A stretch of DNA of 22,848 bases from positions 1-22,848 of the forward strand of contig SHYS01000015.1 in the NCBI GenBank assembly GCA_009692685.1, in the 5' to 3' direction. This document shows positions 15,588-22,848 of this stretch, piece after piece (within the stretch, counting starts at the first letter, position 1; the number at the start of each line of letters is the position of its first letter). The translations under genes and the position numbers were made by a program. Source of the DNA: Dehalococcoidia bacterium (GTDB taxonomy: Bacteria; Chloroflexota; Dehalococcoidia; UBA2979). The notes under the pieces were generated by a model. The model saw only the letters and a program-made list of their open reading frames with translations, did not search any database and was not told the origin of the DNA.

Positions 15588-16834
15588 GTGGCCGCCGGCG
15601 CAGAACTCGCTCGCGCGCGCCTCGTGGAGCGGATCGCAAGGATGAGCGTGACGACGGTGGCGATTGCGCAGGCGACGCCCATCGGCCCGCTGGGCCCGTA
15701 CATCTTGATGAATTTGCCGAGGATCAGCGCTGCGAACGGCTGGATCCCGCCAGCCATTGAATAGAGCCCGAGCGCCCTCGCACGATGTGCGGGGTCGGCG
15801 TTCAACTGGATCAACGCCTGGTTCAGCGTGCTGAACACCGAATGGACGACACCCGCGAACACCAGGCAGACGAGCGCTGGTGTGAACGCCGTCATCTGCG
15901 CGAACACGCCGACGAGGGCCATGTAGGCCGCTCCCGACCAGAGCATCGAGCGCTCGCCGCCTCGACCGGCCGCCACGTACCAGAGTCCGCCGAGCGACCC
16001 GATACCGACGCCGGAGAATAGCCACCCCTGCTCGATCGCCGTGCCGCCCATGTTCTCGCGCACGAACACCGGCATGAACCCGATGTAGGGATAGACGAAG
16101 GCACCCGTCAGAATCGTGATTACGAAGCAGATCCGCAATGCGGAGTTCTCCCTCACGTGCCGGAAGCCCTCGGCGAGCTCGACGAGGACGCTAGAGCGCC
16201 TCGCGACCGGGGTGTGCTGGCTCTTGAGTGCGGCGACGAAGAATACTGCGGTGACGAGCAGCACTGCCTGGACCGCGAAGGCGAGGTCTGCACCTCGGAG
16301 CCCCACGATGATGCCCCCGGCGCTCGGGCCGATGACGCGCATCGTGTTGCCGGTGAGGCCGTTGAGCGCGAGGCCGTTGCGGAGCAGGTCGCGTCCGACG
16401 GTGTCGTAGACCAGCACGTTGCGGACGGTGTTGTTGATCGCCTGACCGATGCCGAAGCCAGCCGAGACAACATAGAGCAGCGTTAGTGAGGAATGGTCGG
16501 TGAACACCGCACTCGCGATCACGACAGCGACCGCAGCCTGGCTGAATGCCGAGGTCATCAGCAGCCGCCGAGCGCCGATCCGGTCGGCCATCGGTCCCAC
16601 GAACGGCGAGATGACGAGGACGAAGATATCGGCGAGGAAGTTCACGCTGGCAAGCGCGAGGGCTGACCCGGTGATGTCGTAGACCACCCAGAGGAGCGCC
16701 ACGCGCTGGATCCATTGACCGAGCTGCATCGCCATGCCGGCCGCCATGATCAACCGGAACTGCCCGGAGCGCAGCGCCGTAAACCGTCCGACTGGCGGAG
16801 GTGGCTCGTCTGTAGTGGTGTCGGTGCCGGCCAT
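15584..16834 (-). CDS. MFS transporter, DHA3/EntS-like exporter
   Basis: This 416-residue MFS protein has 12 predicted helices. Helix 1 is LIMAAGMAMQLGQWIQRVAL; motif A appears as GPMADRIGARRLL between helices 2 and 3. The loop between helices 6 and 7 is short (LKSQHTPVARRSSVLVELAEG), as in EntS/macrolide-exporter-type MFS_3 proteins. The start is ATG 16834 (MAGTDTTTDEPPPP); extension upstream would run antisense through the HIT gene with implausible composition. It is convergent with the second P450 and divergent from the HIT gene. Likely drug:proton antiport or export of a small hydrophobic molecule. A link to the P450 products is possible from position only. Confidence 0.9.
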   Translation of the reverse strand: MAGTDTTTDEPPPPVGRFTALRSGQFRLIMAAGMAMQLGQWIQRVALLWVVYDITGSALALASVNFLADIFVLVISPFVGPMADRIGARRLLMTSAFSQAAVAVVIASAVFTDHSSLTLLYVVSAGFGIGQAINNTVRNVLVYDTVGRDLLRNGLALNGLTGNTMRVIGPSAGGIIVGLRGADLAFAVQAVLLVTAVFFVAALKSQHTPVARRSSVLVELAEGFRHVRENSALRICFVITILTGAFVYPYIGFMPVFVRENMGGTAIEQGWLFSGVGIGSLGGLWYVAAGRGGERSMLWSGAAYMALVGVFAQMTAFTPALVCLVFAGVVHSVFSTLNQALIQLNADPAHRARALGLYSMAGGIQPFAALILGKFIKMYGPSGPMGVACAIATVVTLILAIRSTRRARASSAPAAT

Positions 16835-16918
16835 GTGGTCCGTCCCGCTTGCTGCCAGCCGCCCGCAGGTCAAGCGGGGAGCTGCCAAGCCTAGGCGTGA
16901 GCGACCTCGGCGTCTCGC

Positions 16919-16924
16919 TACGAT
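16919..16924 (+). promoter_or_regulatory. -10 box (TACGAT) of the HIT gene
   Basis: TACGAT lies within CGCTACGATCGAGGGCGAG (16916-16934). That block nearly repeats the block upstream of the tRNA gene (18531 onward), differing by one extra A. The start codon is 20 nt downstream with a Shine-Dalgarno sequence, so this message has a short leader. Confidence 0.5.
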
Positions 16925-16944
16925 CGAGGGCGAGGAGGCCTCCT

Positions 16945-17310
16945 GTGCCGATCGATCAACGCTATGACCCCGACAATGTGTTCGCGCGCATCCTGCGTGG
17001 AGAGATCCCGAGCGACCGGGCCTACGAGGACGCCGAGTTCGTCGCGTTCCGTGACATCCAGCCGGCAGCACCCACGCACATTGTCCTCGTCCCGCGCGGC
17101 GAACCGCCGACGTCCGCCGCGAGTCTGCGCGATGTCGATGCTACATGGGTGGGTCGGATGGTCGTTGTGGCCTCGAGGATCGCGGCAGCCGAAGGGCTGG
17201 ACGGGGACGGGTACCGGCTCGTCGTGAACTGCGGGGACGCCGCCGGCCAGACCGTTGGGCACTTCCACCTGCACATCCTCGGTGGGCGGGCCCTCGGTCC
17301 CGTCGCTTAA
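16945..17310 (+). CDS. HIT-family nucleotide hydrolase/transferase (HINT-like)
   Basis: This 121-residue protein contains CDS-type HINT elements: N-terminal NVFARILRGEIPSDRAYEDA, mid-region PAAPTHIVLVPRG, and the histidine triad HFHLHILGG near the C-terminus with all three His. HINT proteins hydrolyse purine nucleoside phosphoramidates and aminoacyl-AMP. GTG 16945 is preceded by GAGGAGG; the segment AGGAGGCCTCCT (16932-16943) is a perfect palindrome covering the ribosome site and could fold over it. The C-terminus is short (GRALGPVA). It is divergent from the MFS gene and is followed after about 95 bp by the kinase remnant, with no evident functional link. Confidence 0.92.
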   Translation: MPIDQRYDPDNVFARILRGEIPSDRAYEDAEFVAFRDIQPAAPTHIVLVPRGEPPTSAASLRDVDATWVGRMVVVASRIAAAEGLDGDGYRLVVNCGDAAGQTVGHFHLHILGGRALGPVA

Positions 17311-17405
17311 CACGCTCGTAACCCGCGGGCGGCGCGCGCGTGACCGTTGCAAGATGGCGGCGCTGGGGGCGTGCTCGTTTGGTGCGTCCGGGCGGGGTGA
17401 CTGGC

Positions 17406-18069
17406 ATGACGGGAGTCGCTGCCGTGTCAACCATTGAGCGACCGCTTCCGCTGGCCGCTGCCGACACGTGGCAGTTGGTCGACGCGCTCCTCTACTCCGT
17501 ATCCCACGATCTCCGCTCGCCCCTGCTTAGCCTCACCCTCTCAGCCGACCTCTTGCGGGATGTCGCTGGTGCCGTGCCCGAGGGCGGCGCTGGTGAGGCC
17601 ACGATGGATGGCCTCCGCTACGGCGCGCGCGACATGGACGCATGATTGAGGCGCTCACCGTACTGTCGAGGGCAAGGCGTCACACCTTTGATCACGACCG
17701 CGGCCCGCTCGGCCTGATCCTCGGCGGGCACCCGTCATGTCCGATGTCGATGACCTTGTGCGTCGCGTGGTCGCCGTCGACCCGATGGTCGTGCGGGAAC
17801 TCCTGGATGAGGTGACCGGCCGGGGCCCCGTCGAAGTGCGTGCGGTCATCGAGGGTGACTAAGCAATGCTCTCGGCACCCGTGGTTGCGGACATTCCCTC
17901 GTTCGAGGGGAGGCCGCTCATCGCGCTGGTGTCCTCGCTTCGGACGTACGCCGGGAGCACGGTGGGACGCCTCGCTGCCTTGCAGGTACTCCTCGACCGC
18001 CAGGGGGCGGCGTTTTCGATCGAGGCCGAACGTCTGGTGATCTGGCTCCCGCTTGGAGGACCAAGATGA
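17406..18069 (+). pseudogene. Histidine kinase broken into three frames
   Basis: ATG 17406 (MTGVAAVSTIERP; GTG 17340 is an alternative) leads to a HisKA dimerisation helix with the phosphoacceptor box LLYSVSHDLRSPLLSLTLSA, then TGA 17643-17645. A second frame starts in ATGA overlap (17642) with MIEALTVLSRARRH. The third carries MSDVDDLVRRVVAVDPMVVR to VEVRAVIEGD, a TAA, then MLSAPVVADIPSFEGRP and GSTVGRLAALQVLLDRQGA with VIWLPLGG, the typical end of an ATPase (HATPase_c) domain. The segments read as one kinase of about 220 residues interrupted by two one-base losses and a stop. N, G1 and G2 boxes are not clear, so the ATPase part is minimal. No sensor domain or membrane helix precedes it. Its last codons overlap the receiver gene as ATGA. 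Confidence 0.7.
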
Positions 18070-18455
18070 TCGCTGGACAGGCGAGATCGAGCGTGCCACT
18101 CGGGCAGAGCGTCATCATCGTGGGTGACGAGATCACGCTCGCCGTGGTGATGCGGGTGCTGGTGCTGGAGGGGGGGCCTGGCGCGCGGGTGAGCGTTTTC
18201 ACGGAGACCCGCGACCTGGCCCCGCGGTTACTGGAGGTGCCCATCGGCTCGGTCGTGCTCATGGATCGCCGCCTGGGTGGCGTGGAGTCCTACGGGATGA
18301 TCGCCACGCTGATCCAGGCGCGCCCCGATGTCCGCGTCGCCATGCTGTCGGCGTCCCTGGGGCCTGAGGAGATCAGGCGCGCCCGTCGCGCCGGGGCCTT
18401 CGCCGCACACGAGAAGCCCGCGGCGCTCAGCGAGTGGCGCCAACTGCTGGCTTAG
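18066..18455 (+). CDS. Stand-alone receiver-domain (REC) protein, degenerate
   Basis: This 129-residue single receiver fold has no output domain. Strand 1 is SVIIVGDEITLAVVMRVL with Asp21/Glu22 in place of the usual acid pair. The phosphoacceptor candidate is Asp67 in SVVLMDRRLGG, the switch strand is VAMLSASLG (Ser95 or Ser97) and the conserved Lys117 is in HEKPAA. So phosphorylation chemistry looks possible, though the acid pocket is shifted. Its ATG overlaps the TGA of the broken kinase, indicating one operon. CheY-like single domains usually relay phosphate or bind a partner. With the kinase fragmented it may now be an orphan. The partner is unknown. Confidence 0.8.
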   Translation: MIAGQARSSVPLGQSVIIVGDEITLAVVMRVLVLEGGPGARVSVFTETRDLAPRLLEVPIGSVVLMDRRLGGVESYGMIATLIQARPDVRVAMLSASLGPEEIRRARRAGAFAAHEKPAALSEWRQLLA

Positions 18456-18532
18456 GTGGTACCTCCGCCGGTCGATCCAGCAGCCCGTTCGGGCCCTGCC
18501 GTCGCCTAGTCCGCTCTGTCGAGGGCACACGC

Positions 18533-18538
18533 TACGAT
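18533..18538 (+). promoter_or_regulatory. -10 box (TACGAT) of the tRNA gene
   Basis: TACGAT ends 12 nt before the mature tRNA 5' end, giving a predicted start about 5 nt upstream of the tRNA. No strong -35 is seen. Confidence 0.5.
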
Positions 18539-18550
18539 CGGGGCGAGCAG

Positions 18551-18627
18551 GGGCCTGTAGCTCAGCGGCCTAGAGCAGTCGGCTCATAACCGATCGGTCC
18601 CAGGTTCGAATCCTGGCGGGCCCACCA
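18551..18627 (+). tRNA. tRNA-Met (anticodon CAT)
   Basis: The 77-nt cloverleaf includes an encoded CCA. Acceptor GGGCCTG pairs with CGGGCCC (one G-U), the D arm is GCTC...GAGC, the anticodon stem GTCGG/CCGAT has loop CTCATAA, and the T arm CCAGG-TTCGAAT-CCTGG is perfect. The discriminator is A. The 1-72 pair is G-C and the anticodon stem lacks the three G-C pairs of initiators, so this is elongator Met or the lysidine-modified Ile(CAT) type, which sequence alone does not separate. Confidence 0.93.
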
Positions 18628-18659
18628 CTCATGCCGGTTCGATGGCACACGGAGGATGC

Positions 18660-19244
18660 ATGCGCGATCGGGTCAGGGATGCTGTCCGTGCTTACTCGGC
18701 ACAGCCGATCGACCTCGAAGGCCGGCGGGACGCCGCTGTCCTCCTGCTCCTCCACGAGGTGGACGGCGAGGAGCACATCCTCCTGCAGGTGCGGACCTCC
18801 ACCGTGCAGCACCATCGAGGCGAGATCTCCTTCCCCGGCGGCCGTCGCGACAGCACGGACGCCACACTTCTCGATACGGCGTTGCGCGAGACACACGAGG
18901 AGATCGGAGTGCCGCCCTCGATGGTCGAGGTCTTCGGCATGCTGGATGACACGGAGACGCGCGTTTCGAACTACCGAGTGCGTCCGTTCGTCGGCGCGGT
19001 CGCTCCCGGCTTCGACGCCTTCCTGCACGCGGAGCGCGAAGTGAGTGCGCTGCTGCAGGTCCCGCTCACGCATCTCATCGATCCGGTCTCGCATGTGTGG
19101 AAAGCCGTTGAACAGGGCGGCGCGACGATCGCGATGCCGGCGTACCAGTTCGGCGAGCATGTGATCTGGGGTGCGACCGCCCGGGTCCTGGCCCAACTCC
19201 TCGGACTCCTCGAAGGCGCGGCAATCGAGGTGGTGCGCGAATGA
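18660..19244 (+). CDS. nudL: CoA diphosphatase, NudL-like Nudix hydrolase
   Basis: This 194-residue protein carries the CoA-pyrophosphatase signature of E. coli NudL: VRTSTVQHHRGEISFPGG immediately before the Nudix box, which reads GGRRDSTDATLLDTALRETH then EEIGV (about residues 60-84). The catalytic REtxEE glutamates are intact. It should cleave CoA and acyl-CoA to 3',5'-ADP and (acyl-)phosphopantetheine with Mg or Mn. ATG 18660 is chosen because GGAGG lies 4-5 nt upstream; ATG 18642 would add six residues and put the ribosome site inside the gene. Its stop overlaps the following phosphatase start (ATGA). It sits 32 bp downstream of the tRNA and may share its transcript. Confidence 0.9.
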   Translation: MRDRVRDAVRAYSAQPIDLEGRRDAAVLLLLHEVDGEEHILLQVRTSTVQHHRGEISFPGGRRDSTDATLLDTALRETHEEIGVPPSMVEVFGMLDDTETRVSNYRVRPFVGAVAPGFDAFLHAEREVSALLQVPLTHLIDPVSHVWKAVEQGGATIAMPAYQFGEHVIWGATARVLAQLLGLLEGAAIEVVRE

Positions 19245-19876
19245 CGGTGATCCTCGTGCGCCACGGCGAGTCGGAGGGGAACCTCCGTCGCGTCATGCAA
19301 GGTCAACTCGACCTACCGCTCACCGAGGCCGGTCGAGAGCAGGCGCGCCTCGTGGCGGCTCGTATCGCCTCGATGCCGGTCGCAGCGATCTACTCAAGCC
19401 CGCTTTCGAGGGCGTTCGAGACTGCCCAGACCATCGCGAGGCAGCACGCGCTGACGGTGACTCCGGTGGCGGACCTTCAAGAAGGCGGTTGGGGCGAGGC
19501 GCAGGGCCTGACCTGGGCGGAGGTCTCCGCGCGCTGGGACGTCTCCGGCGAGCGCCCGCTGGCCGAGGTCATCCCCGGCGCTGAGACTCCCGATTCCCTG
19601 CGTTCACGCGCCGCAGCAGCGGTGGATGCTCTGCTCGATCGCCACGCCTCGGATCTAGCGGTGTGTGTCAGTCATGCCGGGACTATCGCACAGTTGATCG
19701 CCCACCTCATCGGGATGCCGGAGGGGCAACTCCCGCGTCTGAGCACCGGCAACACCGCCGTCACCATCATCGAGGGCTCAGCGGACCTCCCGATGATTCG
19801 ACTGCTGAACGACATGTGCCACTTGGACGGGCACGCCCAGCCATATCACGCGACCAGCTGGCGGCTACGAGAGTAG
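19241..19876 (+). CDS. Histidine phosphatase (phosphoglycerate mutase-like)
   Basis: This 211-residue branch-1 histidine phosphatase has LVRHGESEGN (catalytic His8 in RHG), YSSPLSRAFETAQTIA (second Arg), an acid in LQEGGWGEAQGLTW, and the second catalytic His in VCVSHAGTI. GWGEAQG matches GpmB/CobC-type phosphatases rather than true mutases. Substrates in the family range from phosphosugars to alpha-ribazole phosphate. It is translationally coupled to the NudL-like gene; together they could process phosphorylated cofactors, but that is inference. It converges on the frameshifted zinc-ribbon gene 55 bp away. Confidence 0.92.
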   Translation: MTVILVRHGESEGNLRRVMQGQLDLPLTEAGREQARLVAARIASMPVAAIYSSPLSRAFETAQTIARQHALTVTPVADLQEGGWGEAQGLTWAEVSARWDVSGERPLAEVIPGAETPDSLRSRAAAAVDALLDRHASDLAVCVSHAGTIAQLIAHLIGMPEGQLPRLSTGNTAVTIIEGSADLPMIRLLNDMCHLDGHAQPYHATSWRLRE

Positions 19877-19931
19877 CGAGCGGCCCGCGACTCGGCGAAG
19901 TGAAGGGCCTCGGCAGCCTCGCAGATGAGGC

Positions 19932-21225
19932 CTACCCGTCACCTTCCACGGCCATCAACGCATCGGTGTCTTCCAGGAGCAGTTCGATCTCCTGACGACT
20001 CTCGGACACCACCTGCCAGCGGAAGCCGCGGAGATCCTGCAGCCGCTCCGCCAACGGGATGACGTCTTCGTAGTCCACCGCGAGGTGGAGGGTGCCACGA
20101 TAGAACCGGCGGACACGGGTATCGGTGACGCCCCGAATCACTCGGATCGCGCCCTGGAAACTCGTTCAACGCGACGAAGGAGTGGAACGGGTAGACCACC
20201 AGCGTCAGGTGCGCCACCAGCGGTACCGCGCCGCCGGGGCGGCCCTCGACTGCGATCATGTCCGGCTGATATACGGCTTTGACGAGCGCGGGGTGATGCA
20301 TCTCCGTCACGGGCTCGACGGTGATTGACGCGAGGGTCGGCGCAGGCGCGATCGCGATCGGCGCGGCCACCGGTATTTCGAGCGGGGGGCAGTACCGGAC
20401 GGCTGGGCTCCACGGAGTGGACCTCGGGCTGCGGGATCGGCGCCGGGTGCGCGGGCATCGGGAGCACCGGCATTGGCGGGGCGGTGTAGATCGGGCGTGC
20501 AGGTGCGACGTCGGCAGGTGCCACCATGGGCTGCATGGCGGCTGAACGGGCGATCGTGAAACCAGCGCCGACGGGCGTCGTCTCGCGACGCGGACTGAAT
20601 ACGCGGAAGCGCGTGCGGTGCGGAAGCACCGGCTCCGTCTCGACCCGTGCGACCTCGACCGAGCCGCCCTCGACGCGGCCTTCCACGTAGGACTCGCTCG
20701 CATGGGTGCTGATTAGCCAGCCGCGGACTTCCTGCAGGGCGGCGACCACCTGCTGCGTGGAGGCGGCGCGCACTGCAAACCACGCGTCAGCCGGCTCAGC
20801 GCGCGTCAGCGACACTTCCGCCAGCACGTCGACATCTTCGAGGGTGAGCGCGAACTCCAGAAGGTCACGCTGGTCACGGAAGCCGCCGAGGCGCAGAACG
20901 ATGGCGCGTGGGCTGTTCTCGCGAGATGGGAACGGGATGGGATCGCGTCCGGCTGTGGGTGCATCGGTGGACGCGGGGACCTCGGCTCGCGGTGCCGGCG
21001 CCCGGGGCGATTGGGGCGCTGTACGAGGGTGCCGGAGACGGCTGGTCGGCCTTGATCGATGGACGCCGCCCGGGTTGTGGCGGCGGGCGCGCTAGGGGTC
21101 TGATACGTGCAGATGCAGGGGCCACCGGCGATGCAGCCCGTACAGCAGTAGGCGGCGCCATCGAAGAAAACGGGCTGCGCGAGGAGGGGTTCCTCGCAGT
21201 TCGCGCAGACTTCTGCGGTGTTCAT
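19932..21225 (-). pseudogene. Zinc-ribbon protein with two related alpha/beta domains, frameshifted
   Basis: ATG 21225 starts MNTAEVCANCEEPLLAQPVF with a second cluster YCCTGCIAGGPCICTY, a Cys-rich metal-binding head resembling that before CopA-type ATPases. A Pro/Ala/Ser linker follows and loses frame. The next frame carries PRAIVLRLGGFRDQRDLLEF to WFAVRAASTQQVVAALQEV, then another Pro-rich linker. Two further frames give VAHLTLVVYPFHSFVALNEF and VIRGVTDTRVRRFYRGTLHL with AVDYEDVIPLAERLQDLRGF. The last two blocks look like copies of one ~60-residue beta-alpha-beta-beta-alpha-beta unit. Minimal repair needs one base lost near 21000, one extra base in C6 at about 20382, and one extra base near 20152, giving about 430 residues. 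Function unknown. Decay or sequence error both fit. Confidence 0.6.
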
Positions 21226-21327
21226 ACGGAGAGGCTCGCACCTACGAGGGAGTGGAATCAGTCGAGCGCTCGTTGAGACTGAGTAAACGGGACGCAAATC
21301 TCTCAAGGGTGCCACCCCGAGTTATGG

Positions 21328-21915
21328 TCAACTCAGATTCGAAACGGCCTCGTCCCACCGATTTTGCATGACTACCGTCTCGAGGGGTGGACGGTGGTTC
21401 GGCCCATACCGTCGGTCGGGCCATCCGAGGGGCACGATGGCCGCCGCCTCCCATCCCTCCGGAATCCCCAGAATTTCGTGGAACCGGTCGCGCTGCAGCC
21501 GGAACAGCGTCGTCATTACCGTCCCGAGGCCCAGCGAGCGCGCTCGAAGCATCAAATTTTGCACGGCCGGGTAGATCGAGGCCCCCGTGGCGATGTTCGG
21601 GCGTCCCTGGACGCCGATACAACACACGATCAGCACTGGCACCTGTGTCCACGGCTGACGTCCGTCGGCTCGGTCGGGAGCACCCGCGCCGTACACCTGC
21701 AGGAAGCATTCCTCGTAGACATCGGACATGACGGCTTTCTGTGCCGGGTCGCGTACGACGATGAACCGCCAGGGCTGCGCGTTCTGCGAGGACGGCGCGT
21801 GCGTTGCGGCGCGAAGCACTTCGGAGACGATCGCTTCATCCACTGGCGTGTTCGCAAACGCACGCACGGCACGCTGGTGCTCGAAGAGCGAAGCCACATC
21901 GTTGATCGGCTGCAT
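21328..21915 (-). CDS. Nitroreductase-family FMN oxidoreductase
   Basis: This 195-residue protein has the family layout: QRAVRAFANTPVDEAIV (FMN-phosphate-binding Arg near the N-terminus), APSSQNAQPWRFIVVRD, YPAVQNLMLRARSLGLGTVM and the C-terminal IVPLGWPD. It should be a dimeric FMN enzyme using NAD(P)H to reduce nitro, quinone or enone compounds. ATG 21915 has GGGAG 7 nt upstream; the nearby ATG 21919 is out of frame. It lies 30 bp after mutS2 on the same strand and about 100 bp before the zinc-ribbon gene, so the three could be one operon. The physiological substrate is not deducible. Confidence 0.92.
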   Translation of the reverse strand: MQPINDVASLFEHQRAVRAFANTPVDEAIVSEVLRAATHAPSSQNAQPWRFIVVRDPAQKAVMSDVYEECFLQVYGAGAPDRADGRQPWTQVPVLIVCCIGVQGRPNIATGASIYPAVQNLMLRARSLGLGTVMTTLFRLQRDRFHEILGIPEGWEAAAIVPLGWPDRRYGPNHRPPLETVVMQNRWDEAVSNLS

Positions 21916-21945
21916 CCATGTCTCCCTGCTGCGGAACCTGCTCGT

Positions 21946-22848
21946 CTACGCGCCTTCGAGGTAGGCGATGGTTACACCCTCGCCGCCCTCGGGCTGTGGT
22001 GCGGTCTCGAACTTCGTGACGAGTGGGTGTTTGCCCAACGAGTCGCGCAACACGCGACGCAGGGTACCGGTGCCCTTGCCATGGATGATCCGCACGCGGC
22101 CGCGTCCGGAGCGCGCGGCGGCGTCTAGGAACTGGTCTACTAGCGGTAGCGCTTCGTCCACGGTGCGCCCGCGCATGTCGATCTCGACCGGCGCTGGCGG
22201 AGCGGCGCTCACGCCCATCCGGCCGAGCACGACCCGGTGTGCCTCGTCCGGGATCTCTGTGCGCTCGACCTGCTCCATGCGCACGCGGGTTCGGAGCGCA
22301 CCCAGTTGCACCTCGAACTCTCCGTCGTCGCTCGAGTCGGTGAGTGCCTCACCGGGCTGGGAGATCCCACGCAGCCACACCACAGTGCCCGCCTCCACGA
22401 AGAGATCACCGCGTGCCATCGGTTCCGGGCGCGCCTCGGGCAGCGCCTCGACCTCACGCGTGGGGATCGGCTCGACGCGCGCCACCGCACCGCGCACGCG
22501 CTCGAGGTCGGCCTTCGCCTGTTCCAGACGGGCGGACTCGACCTCGCGACGTGTGCGGTCGACTAGGCGTTCCACCTCGCGCAGTTGCCGACGAGCGCGC
22601 TGTCGGGTCTCTTCGCGCACGTGCGCCAGGTCGTACCGCGTCTCCCGGATCTGCCGTTCGAGGTCGGTGCGGAGTGTCTCGGCGATCGCGGCGTCTGAGG
22701 CGGCACGTTCGGCGCGCTCCTCGGCGGTCGTCAGTTGCGCGCGGAGGTCGCCGAGCAGCGACTCCATCTCGCGCGTCTCGCTCGACAGCCCCGCGCGTGC
22801 CCTCGCGATCACGTCCACCGGCATCCCGAGGTTGCTCGCGATCGCGAG
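21946..22848 (-). CDS. mutS2: MutS2, C-terminal part (5' partial at window edge)
   Basis: Open to the window end, 300 residues are seen (of about 780 in the family). It begins LAIASNLGMPVDVIARARAG, the helix after the ATPase domain (ATPase lies outside). It continues through a long Glu/Arg/Ala coiled-coil (residues about 15-120) that in MutS2 forms the clamp. It ends with a Smr nuclease domain (VEIDMRGRTVDEALPLVDQF, then IIHGKGTGTLRRVLRD). The DxRG and HGKGxGxLR motifs are intact. MutS2 acts in recombination suppression and in rescue or processing of collided ribosomes in bacteria that lack MutSL repair. It is first in the mutS2-nitroreductase run. Confidence 0.95.
   Translation of the reverse strand, partial: LAIASNLGMPVDVIARARAGLSSETREMESLLGDLRAQLTTAEERAERAASDAAIAETLRTDLERQIRETRYDLAHVREETRQRARRQLREVERLVDRTRREVESARLEQAKADLERVRGAVARVEPIPTREVEALPEARPEPMARGDLFVEAGTVVWLRGISQPGEALTDSSDDGEFEVQLGALRTRVRMEQVERTEIPDEAHRVVLGRMGVSAAPPAPVEIDMRGRTVDEALPLVDQFLDAAARSGRGRVRIIHGKGTGTLRRVLRDSLGKHPLVTKFETAPQPEGGEGVTIAYLEGA

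Noticed and set aside
14832..16025. 397-codon open frame on the minus strand
   Set aside because: It runs antisense through the second P450 and out of frame through the MFS gene; no recognisable domain.
21258..21282. Stem-loop TCAGTC/GACTGA as terminator after the nitroreductase gene
   Set aside because: Only a 6-bp stem with a 13-nt loop and no T-run; too weak to call.

Overview
The window is GC-rich, with many GTG/TTG starts, 4-bp ATGA gene overlaps, a MutS2 gene, tandem cytochrome P450s, a split MaoC pair and an FG-GAP/TIG surface protein. This mix best fits an environmental bacterium of the Chloroflexota (Dehalococcoidia-like), possibly a metagenome-derived genome. Actinomycetota is the main alternative. 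The assignment rests on gene content and style only, without a phylogenetic marker.

Layout. 1-1662: 3' part of a secreted FG-GAP repeat protein with a TIG domain, followed by about 500 bp of non-coding DNA holding a perfect 19-bp inverted repeat and a terminator-like hairpin. 2163-3114 (minus): two adjacent MaoC-type hydratase genes. 3288-3981: a scar where a short secreted TIG remnant (plus) meets an Mrr-like endonuclease remnant (minus), tail to tail. 4072-7089 (minus): a YdiJ-like FAD/Fe-S D-2-hydroxyacid dehydrogenase. 7237-7730: a YCII/DGPF gene with an in-frame amber codon, then what may be the stub of its usual ECF sigma partner. 7717-10907 (minus): a small-ORF/TetR/MMPL transporter operon in which tetR is frameshifted. 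11060-12451 (minus): an ABC1/UbiB-type kinase-like protein. 12565-15587 (plus): a P450, a wrecked P450, and a second intact P450. 15584-16834 (minus): an MFS exporter. 16945-17310: a HIT protein. 17406-18455: a broken histidine kinase coupled to a stand-alone receiver protein. 18551-18627: tRNA(CAT). 18660-19876: a NudL-like CoA diphosphatase overlapping a histidine phosphatase. 19932-21225 (minus): a frameshifted zinc-ribbon protein with two related alpha/beta domains. 21328-22848 (minus): a nitroreductase and the 3' end of mutS2.

Themes. The lipid/xenobiotic side (MaoC pair, D-2-hydroxyacid oxidase, P450s, TetR-MMPL, MFS, nitroreductase) suggests a heterotroph handling acyl-CoAs and hydrophobic compounds. 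Several genes share one promoter layout: a TANNNT -10 box ending 6-7 nt before the start codon, which predicts leaderless mRNAs. An unusual number of genes are interrupted by single-base shifts or stops (YCII, tetR, a P450, the histidine kinase, the zinc-ribbon gene). This means either active gene decay or residual indel errors in the assembly, and the two need to be separated before biology is read into them.

I found no CRISPR array, IS element, prophage or clear defence island. The nearest to novelty are the zinc-ribbon twin-domain protein, the 44-codon ORF leading the tetR-MMPL operon, and a P450 lacking the usual I-helix acid/alcohol pair.
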